Shown piece after piece: positions 46,895 to 61,629 of a DNA stretch of 64,000 nt. The stretch is from Scylla paramamosain (Eukaryota; Arthropoda; Malacostraca; Decapoda; Portunidae): positions 3,015,001 to 3,079,000 of the forward strand of contig NC_087181.1 in NCBI RefSeq assembly GCF_035594125.1, given 5' to 3'. The first letter of the stretch is position 1, and each line of letters starts with the position of its first letter. The notes under the pieces were generated by a model. It was not told the origin of the DNA, did no database searches, and worked only from the letters and a program-made list of their open reading frames with translations. The position numbers and the translations under genes were made by a program.

Positions 46895-47400
46895 TTATAT
46901 AGCAAGGAAGGAACAGAAGGGGGAAATAAAGGAGTAAATACAAGGAAAAATAGATGAATGAATAAGAGGAAAAAAATAAAGGAGTGAAAAGGAGGAAATG
47001 ATAAAAGAATGAATATGAGGAAGAAAGGAGTGAATAGGAGGAAGAAATAAAGAAGTGAATAGGAGGAAGAAAGGAGTGAATAGGAGGAAGAAATAAAGAA
47101 ATGAATAGGAGGAAGAAAGAAAGGAGTGAATAGGAGGAAGAAAGAAGTGAATAGGAGGAAGAAATAAAGAAGTAAATAGGAGGAAGAAAGAAAGGAGTGA
47201 ATAGGAGGAAGAAAGAAGTAAATAGGAGGAAGAAAGAAAGAAGTAAATAGGAGGAAGAAAAAAAGAAGTGAATAGGAGGAAGAAAGAAAGGAGTGAATAG
47301 TAGGAAGAAAGAAAGAGAATAGGAGGAAGAAAGAAAAAAGTGAATAACAGTAAGAAATAAAGAAATGAATAACAGGAAGAAATAAAGGAGTCTGGATAAA
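46895..47400. repeat. Purine minisatellite, units 21-29 bp
   Basis: GTGAATAGGAGGAAGAAA followed by TAAAGAA, GAAAGGA or AGGA recurs about 18 times. The length variation comes from the number of GAAA blocks. Confidence 0.93.
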
Positions 47401-47483
47401 GGATTAATATTCATGACGTGACAAAGGATTGGAGGGAAAGAAGCACAGTGCGTGAGGCGTCGCTGCAAAACGATTTACTTAAA

Positions 47484-47510
47484 AAATAAATAAATAAATA
47501 AATAAAAATA
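47484..47510. repeat. (AAAT)n run
   Basis: About 6 units. Confidence 0.95.
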
Positions 47511-47686
47511 AGATAACAGAAAGAAGCACCTCACTTCTCGTTACGACTTAACAATTTGTCGCGATGTTGGAGAATCACACATTTCGGAATCGACTTGAGA
47601 TTTTATTTCGCCGCGCCGTTGCGAATCTAAACTTGCTCCTCCCGCATTGCCAAACCGAGATGCGAGTTAGAGGAAGCGATCGCGGG

Positions 47687-47688
<2 letters not shown>
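47511..47688. promoter_or_regulatory. Single-copy island
   Basis: Balanced DNA (TTACGACTTAACAATTTGTC, CATTTCGGAATCGACTTGAG) between purine arrays. No exon signal. Confidence 0.3.

Positions 47689-47740
<52 letters not shown>
47689..47740. repeat. (GA)n microsatellite
   Basis: 52 bp, followed by A13. Confidence 0.97.
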
Positions 47741-47741
<1 letters not shown>

Positions 47742-48096
47742 GCGAAAAAAAAAAAAAACTCAATTCCCATCCCATTTAAAGGAAGCAAGGCACGACAAGG
47801 GAAGGCAAGGCACGACAAGAACGCCACGCAATGCTCACCACTTGACGTGTTACTTAGGAAGAGGTGCTGGAAGTTAAAAGATGTGCAGAATTCGATGCAT
47901 CATTTGGCGCGTGCGAAATGTAGTAGTTGTGTGTGAATGTTTTCTGGGCGAAGGGTGGTGGTGATGGTGGTGGTGGTGGTGCGGGGCGTAAGCAGGGGCG
48001 GGGCGAAACCGCACGAGGGCGCCTGTCGTAAGTGAATCTGTTAATGTTAAGTAAATGTTGTTAGCGATGAGTCTCTGGATGTGGAGATGGCTTGAG
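47741..48096. other. Unique spacer
   Basis: Short 20-21 bp tandem pair AGGCACGACAAG at 47786 and 47806. (GGT)n at 47957-47982. No gene. Confidence 0.5.
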
Positions 48097-48178
48097 TCCT
48101 CCTCCTCCTCCTCCTCCTCCTCCTCCTCCTCCTCCTCCTCCTCCTCCTCCTCCTCCTCCTCCTCCTCCTCCTCCTCCT
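48097..48178. repeat. (CCT)n array
   Basis: 82 bp. Confidence 0.98.
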
Positions 48179-48311
48179 TCTTATCGACTGCAGGTTACTT
48201 TTACTGTCATTCCGAGCAAGGTCGTAAGGAGATAGTCGATATGATAGTACTAGTTGAAGTAATAATGTAGTGATGGTGGCAGTAGCAGTGGTGGTGGTAA
48301 TAGTATTGATA

Positions 48312-48316
48312 GTAGC

Positions 48317-48351
<35 letters not shown>
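48312..48351. repeat. (AGT)n array
   Basis: About 13 units. Confidence 0.97.
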
Positions 48352-48353
<2 letters not shown>

Positions 48354-48597
48354 ATGGTGGTCGTTGCAATCACTCTCCCTCACTCACTCTCTTCGCATTC
48401 CAAAAATCACGTGACCTGTACGTACGTGCTTTATTCACCTCGTGTATTATATTTACCCCCGCGCTGCTCTATTTTTTCATGCATACCAGATTAAGGAAGA
48501 CATAAATCCAGACACAAAAATACATACGCGCCGGAAAATTTACCATTGCATAACTCACGCTTGCATAACTCACGCCAAACACAACCTTTGCATTCAG

Positions 48598-48655
48598 CAC
48601 AAAGACGGCGATGTGTGTTGCCCAGCCGTGTATTGTGTTGTCGCCGAGCACTTCA

Positions 48656-48656
<1 letters not shown>
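48598..48656 (+). other. Candidate 59-nt exon
   Basis: CAACCTTTGCATTCAG ends near 48597 and CACTTCAG|GTGAGA follows near 48656. The phase-0 reading (HKDGDVCCPAVYCVVAEHF) has three cysteines, but all three frames are open. The donor merges into a (GA)n array. No family is recognised. Phase 0 at the left matches the phase-0 donors upstream, but a 59-nt window will often be open by chance. Confidence 0.2.

Positions 48657-48657
<1 letters not shown>

Positions 48658-48739
<82 letters not shown>
48658..48739. repeat. (GA)n microsatellite
   Basis: 82 bp. Confidence 0.98.
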
Positions 48740-48743
<4 letters not shown>

Positions 48744-48792
48744 AAGGCGGGAGAGCAGACAGACAAACAGAAGAAATATAAGAAAAAGAATC

Positions 48793-49078
48793 CTTTCTCG
48801 AAGCAAATAAGACTCAGACAGACAGACAGACACAGACAGAGACAAACAAACACAGACAAATAGACAGGCAGATAGACGGACAGACAGATATACATTTAGA
48901 CAGACAGATAGACGGACAGACAGACAGAAAACAAACAAATAGACAGATATACAGACAGACAAACAGACAGAAGAGATAGCTCGTCCTTTCTCGAAGCAAA
49001 TACAGAGACAGACAGACAGACAGCCAAACAGACAAACAGACAGCCAAACAGACAAACAGATAGACAGACAGTAGAAAA
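48793..49078. repeat. (GACA)n/(GATA)n degenerate array with a higher-order duplication
   Basis: Tetramers GACA, GATA and AACA fill the region. CCTTTCTCGAAGCAAATA occurs at about 48790 and 48986, so the array was duplicated as a block of roughly 195 bp. Confidence 0.9.
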
Positions 49079-50355
<1,277 letters not shown>

Positions 50356-50357
50356 GT

Positions 50358-50807
50358 CGTCTCAAGTCGCAGGTCAGGGAAGTCGTTTATGTGCGGTGGC
50401 GTGCCCGGGCGTGGCTGTGTATAAATAGCACAAGCAGATGACACGCCTACACACACGCACACGCCACTTCCTCGTGTCTTAGTGAGGGAGAAGTTGGCGT
50501 GTGATGTTTGGTGATGTGTGTGTGTGTGTGTGTGCGCGTTGGCTTGTGGTGTGGTGATGGTGTGGTGTTCTGGTGTCTGGTCTAATGTGGCGGTGTATGG
50601 CATGGGGTAGCAAGAGAGGAAGTACAGTGCAGATGTGCCCTTCTCACCTACTTAAGGACAAACACAAACATTATTGCATATCTCACTACTAGAAATTAGT
50701 ATGAAGGAGAAGAAGGAGTGGAGATGAGGGTAGGTGGATGAAGAAGTGGAGGAGGAGATGATGATGTGGAAATATTAGGGAAGATGGAGAGGAAGACCTT
50801 GCTGGAG

Positions 50808-50810
<3 letters not shown>
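50358..50810. other. Unique spacer
   Basis: GT-rich at 50500-50560. A short TCGTCTCAAGTCGCAG|GTCAGG string after the acceptor-like AG is not a convincing exon. Purine-rich from 50700. No gene. Confidence 0.45.

Positions 50811-50888
<78 letters not shown>
50811..50888. repeat. (GA)n microsatellite
   Basis: 78 bp. Confidence 0.98.

Positions 50889-51643
<755 letters not shown>

Positions 51644-51707
<64 letters not shown>
51644..51707. repeat. (GT)n microsatellite
   Basis: 64 bp. Confidence 0.98.
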
Positions 51708-51708
<1 letters not shown>

Positions 51709-51740
51709 CAGCTTCAAAATAACACTTGCAAGTTTCTCAT

Positions 51741-51925
<185 letters not shown>

Positions 51926-52250
51926 TTCCTACTCCCACTTCTCTTCCTCTTAGCCCGGCTGGAATTTGAAAGGAGTTTCTGGGAATGTGTGAGTGTAGGG
52001 AAGCAAAGGAGGCGGCGTGTCCTGGAGCTCATTCCCACTCACATTCCTCACGATTCCAGGATCCACCTTCGCGTTTCCCTAATATTATAATCTAGCGGCG
52101 AGGAATTTTTGGGGTCGTGGAAGGAAAGTTTGAGTTCGTTATAATTGCTCCCTCAGTTTCCAGAGCTCCTCAACTTCCCCTTTTTTATTACTGTTCTCTT
52201 TTTTGTGCTTTTAGTTCCTTTTGGTTCAGTTTTTTGTGGCGTTTGTGATG
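51926..52250. other. Unique spacer
   Basis: No gene. A short balanced patch lies at 51955-52100. Confidence 0.45.
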
Positions 52251-52700
52251 TGTGAGGGTATTGTCGCTTGATTGTGGGTGTGTGATTGTGAGGGTTTGGT
52301 GTGGGTTGAGTGTGTTAGTTGAAGAGTTTGTGTCTTGTTTTCTGATTGTGTGTGTGTGTGGTTGTGAGATTTTGGTGTGTGTCGATTGTGTGTGTGTGTG
52401 GTTGTGAGATTTTGGTGTGAGTCGAGTGTGTGATACTTGACTTGAAGAGTTTATAGATAAAAGTTTGAGTGTCTTGGTTTGTGAAGGTGAGTCAGCTTTG
52501 GTTTCATAGTAAAGTGGGTGTGACTTTGTGAGGTGCAGAGAACGGTTACTGATTGTTGACGAGATCTTCATACGAGTTCATTGTGCGATACTTGGAAGAG
52601 TTGAAAGAGTTGAACTGCATCTTGGTTTATGAAGGTGAGTCTAAGAGTTGGTTTCTTGAATAAGCTGCGTATGACTGTTAGTGTTTGAAAGGGAATTGAA
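52251..52700. repeat. TGTG-rich diverged tandem repeats: a 40-bp pair and a ~150-bp pair
   Basis: GATTGTGTGTGTGTGTGGTT repeats at an offset of 40 bp (about 52344 and 52384). A second unit with GATACTTG...CTTGGTTTRTGAAGGTGAGT lies at about 52432 and 52587. Both copies of the second unit keep a perfect GAAG|GTGAGT donor (52486 and 52634). Confidence 0.75.
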
Positions 52701-53315
52701 GAGCTGATGAAAAAAAGTGTTAGATGAAAATGGGTTGGGTTGAATATAAAACTCGTGGGTAAGTTTCGATATTTTAAAGTGAATTAGTGTTAATACCTAA
52801 AGCTGAGTACGAGTCTAAATAGTGACAAAAAAAAAAAAAAGATAAATAATTAATATGAGGTCTGAAAGTTGAAAGGGACAACCATATGATCATTAAAAGA
52901 TTAACGAGTGAGCAAATGAACATGACAGAAAGACGAATTGACCGCTAAATTATCGACTCAGTATGGTAAAGATGAAAATGAGACCAGCTAATCGTTGAAG
53001 AGTTGAATATGAACTGAGGGAAGGAAAAAGTGAAACCACTCAATCGAAAAAAAAAAAAGACATGAATTCAAGGGACCATTTAATTCTAGGGATAAAATAA
53101 TCAATGTATGAAAGTGAAAGTATAAGATGAGTGAGAGCCCCGGAGTAAGTGAAGGTGACAGGCAGTTGATCATCTTCAGCAGCAAGGAACCAGCACGTCA
53201 TTTTCGTGGACTGGGGGAAGCTTTCGGATCTTTAAAACTTTTTTCCTTCTTCTTCCTTTGGACTCCACAACTATTGGAACTTTTTTCATCATATCCTTTT
53301 AAGAGTTTGAAAAAA

Positions 53316-53317
<2 letters not shown>
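52701..53317. other. AT-rich unique spacer
   Basis: GAGTTGAA/AGTGAA strings recur irregularly. No gene. Confidence 0.45.
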
Positions 53318-53394
<77 letters not shown>

Positions 53395-53406
53395 TATCCT
53401 TCTAGA

Positions 53407-53492
<86 letters not shown>
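53318..53492. repeat. (GA)n / (TC)n perfect inverted pair with 18-bp spacer
   Basis: GA at 53318-53391 and TC at 53410-53492 are complementary. A hairpin with a stem of about 74 bp and an 18-nt loop is possible. The spacer itself contains TCTAGA. Confidence 0.97.
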
Positions 53493-53495
<3 letters not shown>

Positions 53496-53854
53496 ATGGC
53501 GGCGGGTTCTCTAGGCAGCGTGTGGTCATAATGAATTCCTGTTTTCCGAAAGTATTTGTTCCGGATTACTTTCTCTCGTCTTAATGTATTCCTGGGGACA
53601 GTAAATACGCCTCCAGATATTTTCCTCTTTCTTTCCTTTCTCTTTAATATTTTTTCCTCAACTAGTGTTCGGTAAATACTCTTTGAAAATCACTCTCGCT
53701 TTCCACTCTATCCTTTCGCCATGTTTTTTTCTATTCCCAAAACTGTGATTTAAAATTGTCTAAAGGATTAACGCCTAAATATAAGTTTTATTTCGTGTCA
53801 CAAAAACAATTGACTGCATAATGATGAAGGCGCGCTGACCTTTCCCTTGGCGTG
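53493..53854. other. Unique spacer
   Basis: No gene or array. Confidence 0.5.
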
Positions 53855-54205
53855 GTGTGGCGTGTCTCGGCTTGGCTTGGCTTGGCGTGTCTTTGTGTGG
53901 CTTGGCTTGGCTTGACTTAGCTTGACTTGGCTTGGCGTGTCTTCGTGTGGTTTGGCTTGACTTGACTTGGCTTGGCTTGACTTGACTTAGCTTGACTTGG
54001 CTTGGTTTGGCGTGTCTTTGTGTGAGTTCGTTTGTCTTGGCTTGGCTTGGCTTGACTTGGCTTGTCTTAGCTGGGCTTGGCGTGTCTTTTTGTGGGTTGG
54101 CTTGGCTTGGCGTGTCTTTGTGTGGCTTGGCATGGCTTGGCTTGGCGTGGCGTGGCTTAGCTTGGCGTGGTTTGGCTTCGTGTAGCTTAGCCTGACTTAG
54201 CGTGG
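53855..54205. repeat. Pentanucleotide-based minisatellite (CTTGG/CTTGA)n
   Basis: GGCTTGGCTTGACTTGGCTTGG-type runs of five-base units are interspersed with CGTGTCTTTGTGTGG blocks (near 53886, 53936, 54010, 54079, 54110). The open frames are products of the 5-bp period. Confidence 0.93.
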
Positions 54206-54540
54206 CTTCCTCGAGGTTTCCTTCCCTCCACTGTTCCACAATTTAGTTTCTCATGAATAGCAATTGAATGACATGCATTGCTGGAGTCGTGTCGCCGCTC
54301 ACTCCTCCCCTCAGTGTATTGCTCATCCCACGCCTCCTTCCGCATGCACTGTCGTCCCTTCGTGCACTGTATTACACGTGTCCTTGCCTTCACCCCCACC
54401 ACCACCATCGTCACTGCAGTTTTAGTCTTTTAAGTGTAAGAATATTCATCTCTATATCTCATCCAGCATTTACTAATATCTGGTCTTTCTTTGTATTAAA
54501 TGTTGCCTTGCTTACTTTCTAAAAAAAAAAACATTCATTA
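54206..54540. other. Unique spacer
   Basis: No gene. A short (CCA)n patch lies at 54400. Confidence 0.45.
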
Positions 54541-55225
54541 CTACCATCCCCTCTACACTTACCCTTCCTTCCTCTTGATCACCAGCACTACCATCACTTA
54601 ATCAAGACCACCACCATTCTTTGTTACCCTCACTAACACTGCCGCCACCACCACTACTGAGCATTCCTGCCTCCCCACTTATTCCTCTGCCCCCCTTCTC
54701 TCCTTCCTTTTTGTACCTTCAAGATGATCCTTCCCCTGTATCTCTCAAACCTAATCACATCCTCAGAGCATAACATTGCAACACTCGCCCCTCCTTCACC
54801 CCTCCTTCATCCCCCTTCACTCCCCTTCATCACTTCTAAGTCACTGCTTCACCCCTCCTTCACCCTTTCCCAATCCCTTCTTCACTCCTTTCCTCATCCT
54901 CCCTCACCCTTCTTTTACCACTTATTCACTCACTTCACTCCTTCAACCTTTCCTTATCCCTCCTTCACCCCTCTTCATCTCTCCCTCATCCTCCCTCACT
55001 CCTTCCTCATTCCTCTTTCACCAGACCTTCACCCCTCCCTCATTCTCCCTCACTCCTTCAACCCTCGCCCATCACCCCTCACTCCCTCATTCCTCCCTTG
55101 CCCTTCTTCACCACTCCTTCAACCCCTTCTCCATCCCTCCTTCATTTCGTTCTCAGCCCTCCCTTACTTTTCGGTCACCACTTCCTCAGCCCTCCCTCAC
55201 CCCTTCACCTCCACGTCATCAGTAC
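54541..55225. repeat. C/T-rich degenerate minisatellite
   Basis: CCCTCCTTCACCCCTCCTTCA and CCTCACTCCTTCA-type strings recur every 15-25 bp, best from 54780 to 55210. Four frames are open for this reason only. Confidence 0.75.
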
Positions 55226-55315
55226 ATTTTCTCATTAAGAACGTGTTAATGGTCCCTTCATGGTCCACCCAAGACTCCTCATGTCCCGCCCGGAAATGAA
55301 ACCCTAATGAGATGC
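55226..55315. promoter_or_regulatory. Short single-copy island
   Basis: TCATTAAGAACGTGTTAATGG and AACCCTAATGAGATGCC contain homeodomain cores within low-complexity flanks. Confidence 0.3.
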
Positions 55316-55454
55316 CAACCTCCTCTCCCTCCCTCGCTCGTGTCCCTCCCTCCTTCATTCCTTCATCTCTCATCCTCCTCCTTCCCTCAGCTGTCCGTCC
55401 GTCTGTCTGTCCGTCAGTGTTAGAAGGGATTTATGTCCTTCATTTTGTGCTTTA

Positions 55455-55458
<4 letters not shown>

Positions 55459-55512
<54 letters not shown>
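55459..55512. repeat. (GT)n microsatellite
   Basis: 54 bp. Confidence 0.98.
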
Positions 55513-55515
<3 letters not shown>

Positions 55516-55567
55516 TCTGCCTGTTTGTTTTTACGTGTCTGTTTTGTTTGTATTTGTATATGTATGG

Positions 55568-56560
<993 letters not shown>

Positions 56561-57370
56561 TCTTCCACCCTTTTCCACTTTGAGTCAGTCTTCAACTCCC
56601 TGTCATGTTTATTCAGTCTTGTCATGTTAATTTGAGTCAGTCTTCCTAATTTTGCCATTTTAGTCAGTTTTCCAATGTTATTTTGAGTCGATCTTCCACT
56701 GCCTTCCACTTTGAGTCAATCTTCCACTGCCTTCCACTTTGAGTCAATCTTACACTGCCTTCCACTTTGAGTCAACCTTCCACTGCCTTCCACTTTGAGT
56801 CAACCTTCCACTGCCTTCCACTTTGAGTCAATCTTACACTGCCTTCCACTTTGAGTCAACCTTCCACTGCCTTCCACTTTGAGTCAATCTTCCACTGCCT
56901 TCCACTTTGAGTCAACCTTCCACTGCCTTCCACTTTGAGTCAACCTTACACTGCCTTCCACTTTGAGTCAACCTTCCACTGCCTTCCACTTTGAGTCAAC
57001 CTTACACTGCCTTCCACTTTGAGTCAACCTTCCACTGCCTTCCACTTTGAGTCAATCTTCCACTGCCTTCCACTTTGAGTCAACCTTCCACTGCCTTCCA
57101 CTTTGAGTCAACCTTCCACTGCCTTCCACTTTGAGTCAACCTTCCACTGCCTTCCACTTTGAGTCAACCTTACACTGCCTTCCACTTTGAGTCAACCTTA
57201 CACTGCCTTCCACTTTGAGTCAACCTTACACTGCCTTCCACTTTAAGTCATCTTCCAATCATTGTCATTCTGAGTCACTCTTTCATTCCCTGTCGTGTTT
57301 AGTCAGTCTTCCAGTGTTTATTTTGCGTCAGTTTTCCAACAATCTTCAACTTTCTGCCATTTTGAACCAT
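56561..57370. repeat. 28-bp minisatellite, about 20 copies, with decayed flanks
   Basis: The regular core at about 56690-57245 repeats CTTCCACTGCCTTCCACTTT then GAGTCAAC. Each unit contains an internal 8-bp repeat CTTCCACT. Variants are GTCAATC against GTCAACC and TTACACT against TTCCACT. Divergent units (GAGTCAGTCTTC, TTAGTCAGTTTTCC) extend the array both ways. Confidence 0.96.
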
Positions 57371-57519
57371 GTTTAGTCCACCCTTGTCCTTCTGTCCTCG
57401 AAAACCAGGTTAGTATTAAAAACAACGAAATAAAATAAGAACCTTTTACGTGAGGGACTGTTGAGGAGCACACTGAAGGGACGCGGATGGAAGGGGACAG
57501 TTTAAAGAGAAGGTTCTTT
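57371..57519. other. Unique spacer
   Basis: No gene. Confidence 0.5.
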
Positions 57520-58245
57520 ATTGCTTAGGGACTGGGAGGAATGGGCAGCTAATTTAGATGGGACAGGAAGAGAAAGCACTGCATTTCTACGGGGAGGGAG
57601 TGATGGGAGAATTGCTAATGGGAAAGAAGATTGGCACGTTATTTTTGATGGGAAAGGAATAGGAAAGACTTTATTGGTAAGAGACGGGAGACTTTTTGGT
57701 GGAAAAAGTAAAACACTGTAATTTCTCAGGGAAGGGAGAAATGGGAGAGTTTTGATGGGGAAAGGAAGGGAAACAACTATTTTTCAAGTAAGGGAGGGAT
57801 GGGTAGATTTATTTTTCATGGGGCGAGAAGGGAAACACTGTATTTCTCAAGGAAGGGAGAGATGGGAGACTACTTTTGATGGGGAAGGAAGGGAAACTAC
57901 TATATTTGTAAGAGGGATAAGGGATGGGAGACTTTTTAAATGGGAAATGTAAGTGAGAGATGGGAGACTGTTTGATGGGAGGGAAAGAGAGGGAAACTGT
58001 GGGCGTGGGAGAGATGGCAGACTTTTTAATGGGAACAGAAGGGAAAACAAATTATTTCTCAATGAAGGCAGAGAATAAAGACTATTTTTGATGGCACAGG
58101 AAGAGAAACTCGGTCTTTGTAGGGAAATGGGAGGGATGAGAGACTATTTGTGATGGGACAGGATAGAAAACACTGCATTTCTCAAGGAAGGGAAAGATGT
58201 GAGATTCTTGATGGAAAAGGAAGGGAAGAGTAAATTAAGGAGGAA
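57520..58245. repeat. Decayed purine-rich minisatellite of about 55-75 bp units
   Basis: GATGGGAGACTATTTTTGATGG, GGAAGGGAAACACTGTATTTCT and CAAGGAAGGGAGAGATGG recur as one unit. GATGGGAGAC landmarks lie near 57602, 57861, 57923 and 57960, with weaker ones through 58196. It continues into unordered purine-rich DNA to about 58700. Confidence 0.85.
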
Positions 58246-58792
58246 GAAATTTAAGGGCATTTTGACTAAAGAAAGTGGGGGAGAGAAACGCCAAAGGGAA
58301 GTGGAGTAGAGGAGGAGGATAATTTAACGGCAAAATGGAATATATTACACTTTTAAGTAAAGGAAGAGGAAATAGTTCTTTTAAGGGAGATTAAGGGAAC
58401 AAAATTTAAAGGAAAGTAGGAGGGAAGGAAGGGAGAGAGGAGTCAGTATCTTAATGGGAGGAAAGGCACTATTTGTAAGAGAGAAATGGGAAAGTAGTAA
58501 GGGAGGGGCAAAAAATTGAAGTGTAATTGGGAGAGGAAGATGAGAAGGGGGATGTAGTTTGCTCGTGGGAGAGGGAGAGGCGACGCACTTTTACTCTGGA
58601 GGGAAAGGGAGCGTATTTTCAAAGGGAGGGAAGGAGAGAAGTATTTTTTTTGGGGGGGAGGAGGGGAGGAGAGGGTCTGGAAATGTACCTTTATTCCGCC
58701 CATCTTTAGGACAACAACTGGAACTTTGTAAACAAGCTCCCTTCTGAGACACTCCCGCTGCTAGAATAACAGTTGTAGGCTCAGCTGGTCCT
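58246..58792. other. Purine-rich spacer
   Basis: A/G-rich to 58690, then a short unique patch. No gene. Confidence 0.55.
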
Positions 58793-58866
58793 TCCTTCCT
58801 CCCTTCCTTCCTTCCTTCCTTCCTTCCTTCCTTCCTTCCTTCCTTCCTTCCTTCCTTCCTTCCTTT
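58793..58866. repeat. (TTCC)n array
   Basis: 74 bp. Strand sense flips to pyrimidine here. Confidence 0.98.
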
Positions 58867-59685
<819 letters not shown>

Positions 59686-59747
59686 TCTACACCTTCCTTC
59701 CTATTCAGTTTTCCTTTCTGATTTCTCCTTTCTCACTCCTTCCTTAT

Positions 59748-59884
59748 CCTCCTCCTCCTCCTCCTCCTCCTCCTCCTCCTCCTCCTCCTCCTCCTCCTCC
59801 TCCTCCTCCTCCTCCTCCTCCTCCTCCTCCTCCTCCTCCTCCTCCTCCTCCTCCTCCTCCTCCTCCTCCTCCTCCTCCTCCTCC
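59748..59884. repeat. (CCT)n array, 137 bp
   Basis: The longest pure triplet array in the window. Confidence 0.98.
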
Positions 59885-59972
59885 CTTCTCTCCAGTCCTT
59901 CCTCTCCCTTCCTTCCCATTCCTTCTTCCCTTCCTGCTTTTCCTTTGCATCACCATTGCCTTCCCCCCACCC

Positions 59973-60090
<118 letters not shown>

Positions 60091-60193
60091 TTTCCTCTGT
60101 ACTCGCATTTCCTCCTTGTCTTCCTCTTCCTCCTCTTCATCTTTCTTTGTACCCTATCAAGGTCCCTGGATACCCTTGCTCTCTCTCTGTTCC

Positions 60194-60376
60194 TCACTCA
60201 CTCACTCACTCGCTCACTCATTGCTCAGTCTGCCGGTGGGACCACTCTTTCTCTTCTCCATTTCCTGACCTGTCCACTCAATCAACATCTAACTCACTCA
60301 CTCACTCACTCACTCACTCACTTCGTTGCCACCACCACCACCACCACCATCATCATCATCACCACCACCACCACCT
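60194..60376. repeat. (CTCA)n runs and (CCA)n/(CAT)n
   Basis: CTCA at 60194-60220 and 60292-60321. CCA/CAT at 60328-60376. Confidence 0.94.
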
Positions 60377-60503
60377 CATCACTCTTCACGCACTGTTCCT
60401 GCCTGTATTTTTTTTTCTTTCCCTTCACTTCTCAAGTCACGCCCTCTCACACACTCATTCTTACCTCTCAACATTCACCTCAAATGCATGATTCACCACA
60501 CGC

Positions 60504-60505
<2 letters not shown>

Positions 60506-60602
<97 letters not shown>

Positions 60603-60628
60603 GTCTCTCTCTAGTCTCTCTCTAGGCT
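60506..60628. repeat. (CT)n array ending in TAGTCTCTCTC units
   Basis: CT to 60600, then 11-12 bp units carrying TAG at 60601 and 60612 and a TAGG at about 60623. Confidence 0.96.
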
Positions 60629-60726
60629 CTTTCATCCTTCCCTCCACTGCTCCCTGAAGTACATTGGCTCAGCTTTTCACTTTGTTTACTAATACATTAT
60701 ATCGTTCGTACTTGTGTGTTTGGGGC

Positions 60727-60945
60727 TCTGTTCTGAAAGGTTCCGGCGTCTTTTCTTCACTTCACTGTAACGGGCGGTGTGGAAAGGCACCACGGTTTTC
60801 TCAAGTGTTTTCGTGAACCCAGGAATAGTTTAATAAGGATTCCTCTTCGTCGGTGGTAAATATACTGAGTACCTAATTGATAACTTATTATGGTCTTTGA
60901 AAATAGTTACCACGAGAGTTTCAAGTGTTTTAGTGTGCCAGTCTT
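60727..60945 (+). mobile_element. MITE-like element, divergent copy 4
   Basis: TGTTCTGAAAGGTTCCGGCGTC at the left and TTTGAAAATAGTTACCACGAGAG near the right align with the 29814 copy (ATTTGAAATTAGTTGCGGTGAGAG). The right end, reversed, gives CACTAAAACACTT, like the family's left end. Confidence 0.5.
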
Positions 60946-61325
60946 TGGTTATGTCATCTTTTTCACTGGGATGTGCAATAATTATAGTGATCGTGTGAGT
61001 CCAGAGTGCTCCAATATTCCTTTTTTTTTTTTTTTTTGGAGGGGATAAACCTGAGTGCGTTTTGTAATCTGTATATGCATTCCTTCCTCTGGTCTTTAAT
61101 TATCTGTATCTCTGCCCTTCGTTATTTTTTTTTTTTTTGTGCGCTTTGTGTTTCTTGTTTTTCCTTTGTTTTGTTTTCTTTTTTTTGGGGGAGAACGACT
61201 TTTCTGCTTTTTTTTTCTCAGGTGACAATGACTACTTGTTTTAGTGTTTATTTTTTTTCATTTTCGTTTTTTTTTGTTAGAATTTTTTTTCAGCTTTTCC
61301 TTCTTCAGTTTAAGCGCTCCTCCTT
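60946..61325. other. T-rich spacer
   Basis: T runs of up to 18. TTTTTTTCTCAG (61221) followed by GTGACA is a good acceptor with a poor donor. No gene. Confidence 0.5.
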
Positions 61326-61388
61326 CCTCCTCCTCCTCCTCCTCCTCCTCCTCCTCCTCCTCCTCCTCCTCCTCCTCCTCCTCCTCCT
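61326..61388. repeat. (CTC)n array
   Basis: 63 bp. Confidence 0.97.
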
Positions 61389-61629
61389 GACCTTCCTGTA
61401 AGTGTAGCGTCATTGATATGCATTATATGGATCCCTCAGCCTCCCCGTGGCCTCATCTCACTCTGTGTACGCCCGTGGGACCATATTTCCTCAGCATCAT
61501 CGCCTCACGCTCCATTCCTCTCCCAACCTTCACTTTTTTATTACATTAGCTCAACTCCTGCATCTCATTACTCGGACTTGTGAAGGGAATCTTTCTTCAC
61601 TATTTTTCTCTATTTTATTTAGCTATTTT
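61389..61629. other. Unique spacer
   Basis: No gene. Confidence 0.5.

Noticed and set aside
46890..47468. 192-aa minus-strand frame rich in Phe/Ser/Leu resembling membrane segments
   Set aside because: Hydrophobicity comes from translating the pyrimidine strand of a purine minisatellite.
54697..55299. Pro/Ser/His-rich plus-strand frames
   Set aside because: Several frames are open across a C/T-rich degenerate repeat; no exon borders.
56690..57245. CRISPR-like 28-bp regular repeat
   Set aside because: Units are directly adjacent with no unique spacers and the setting is eukaryotic. It is a minisatellite.
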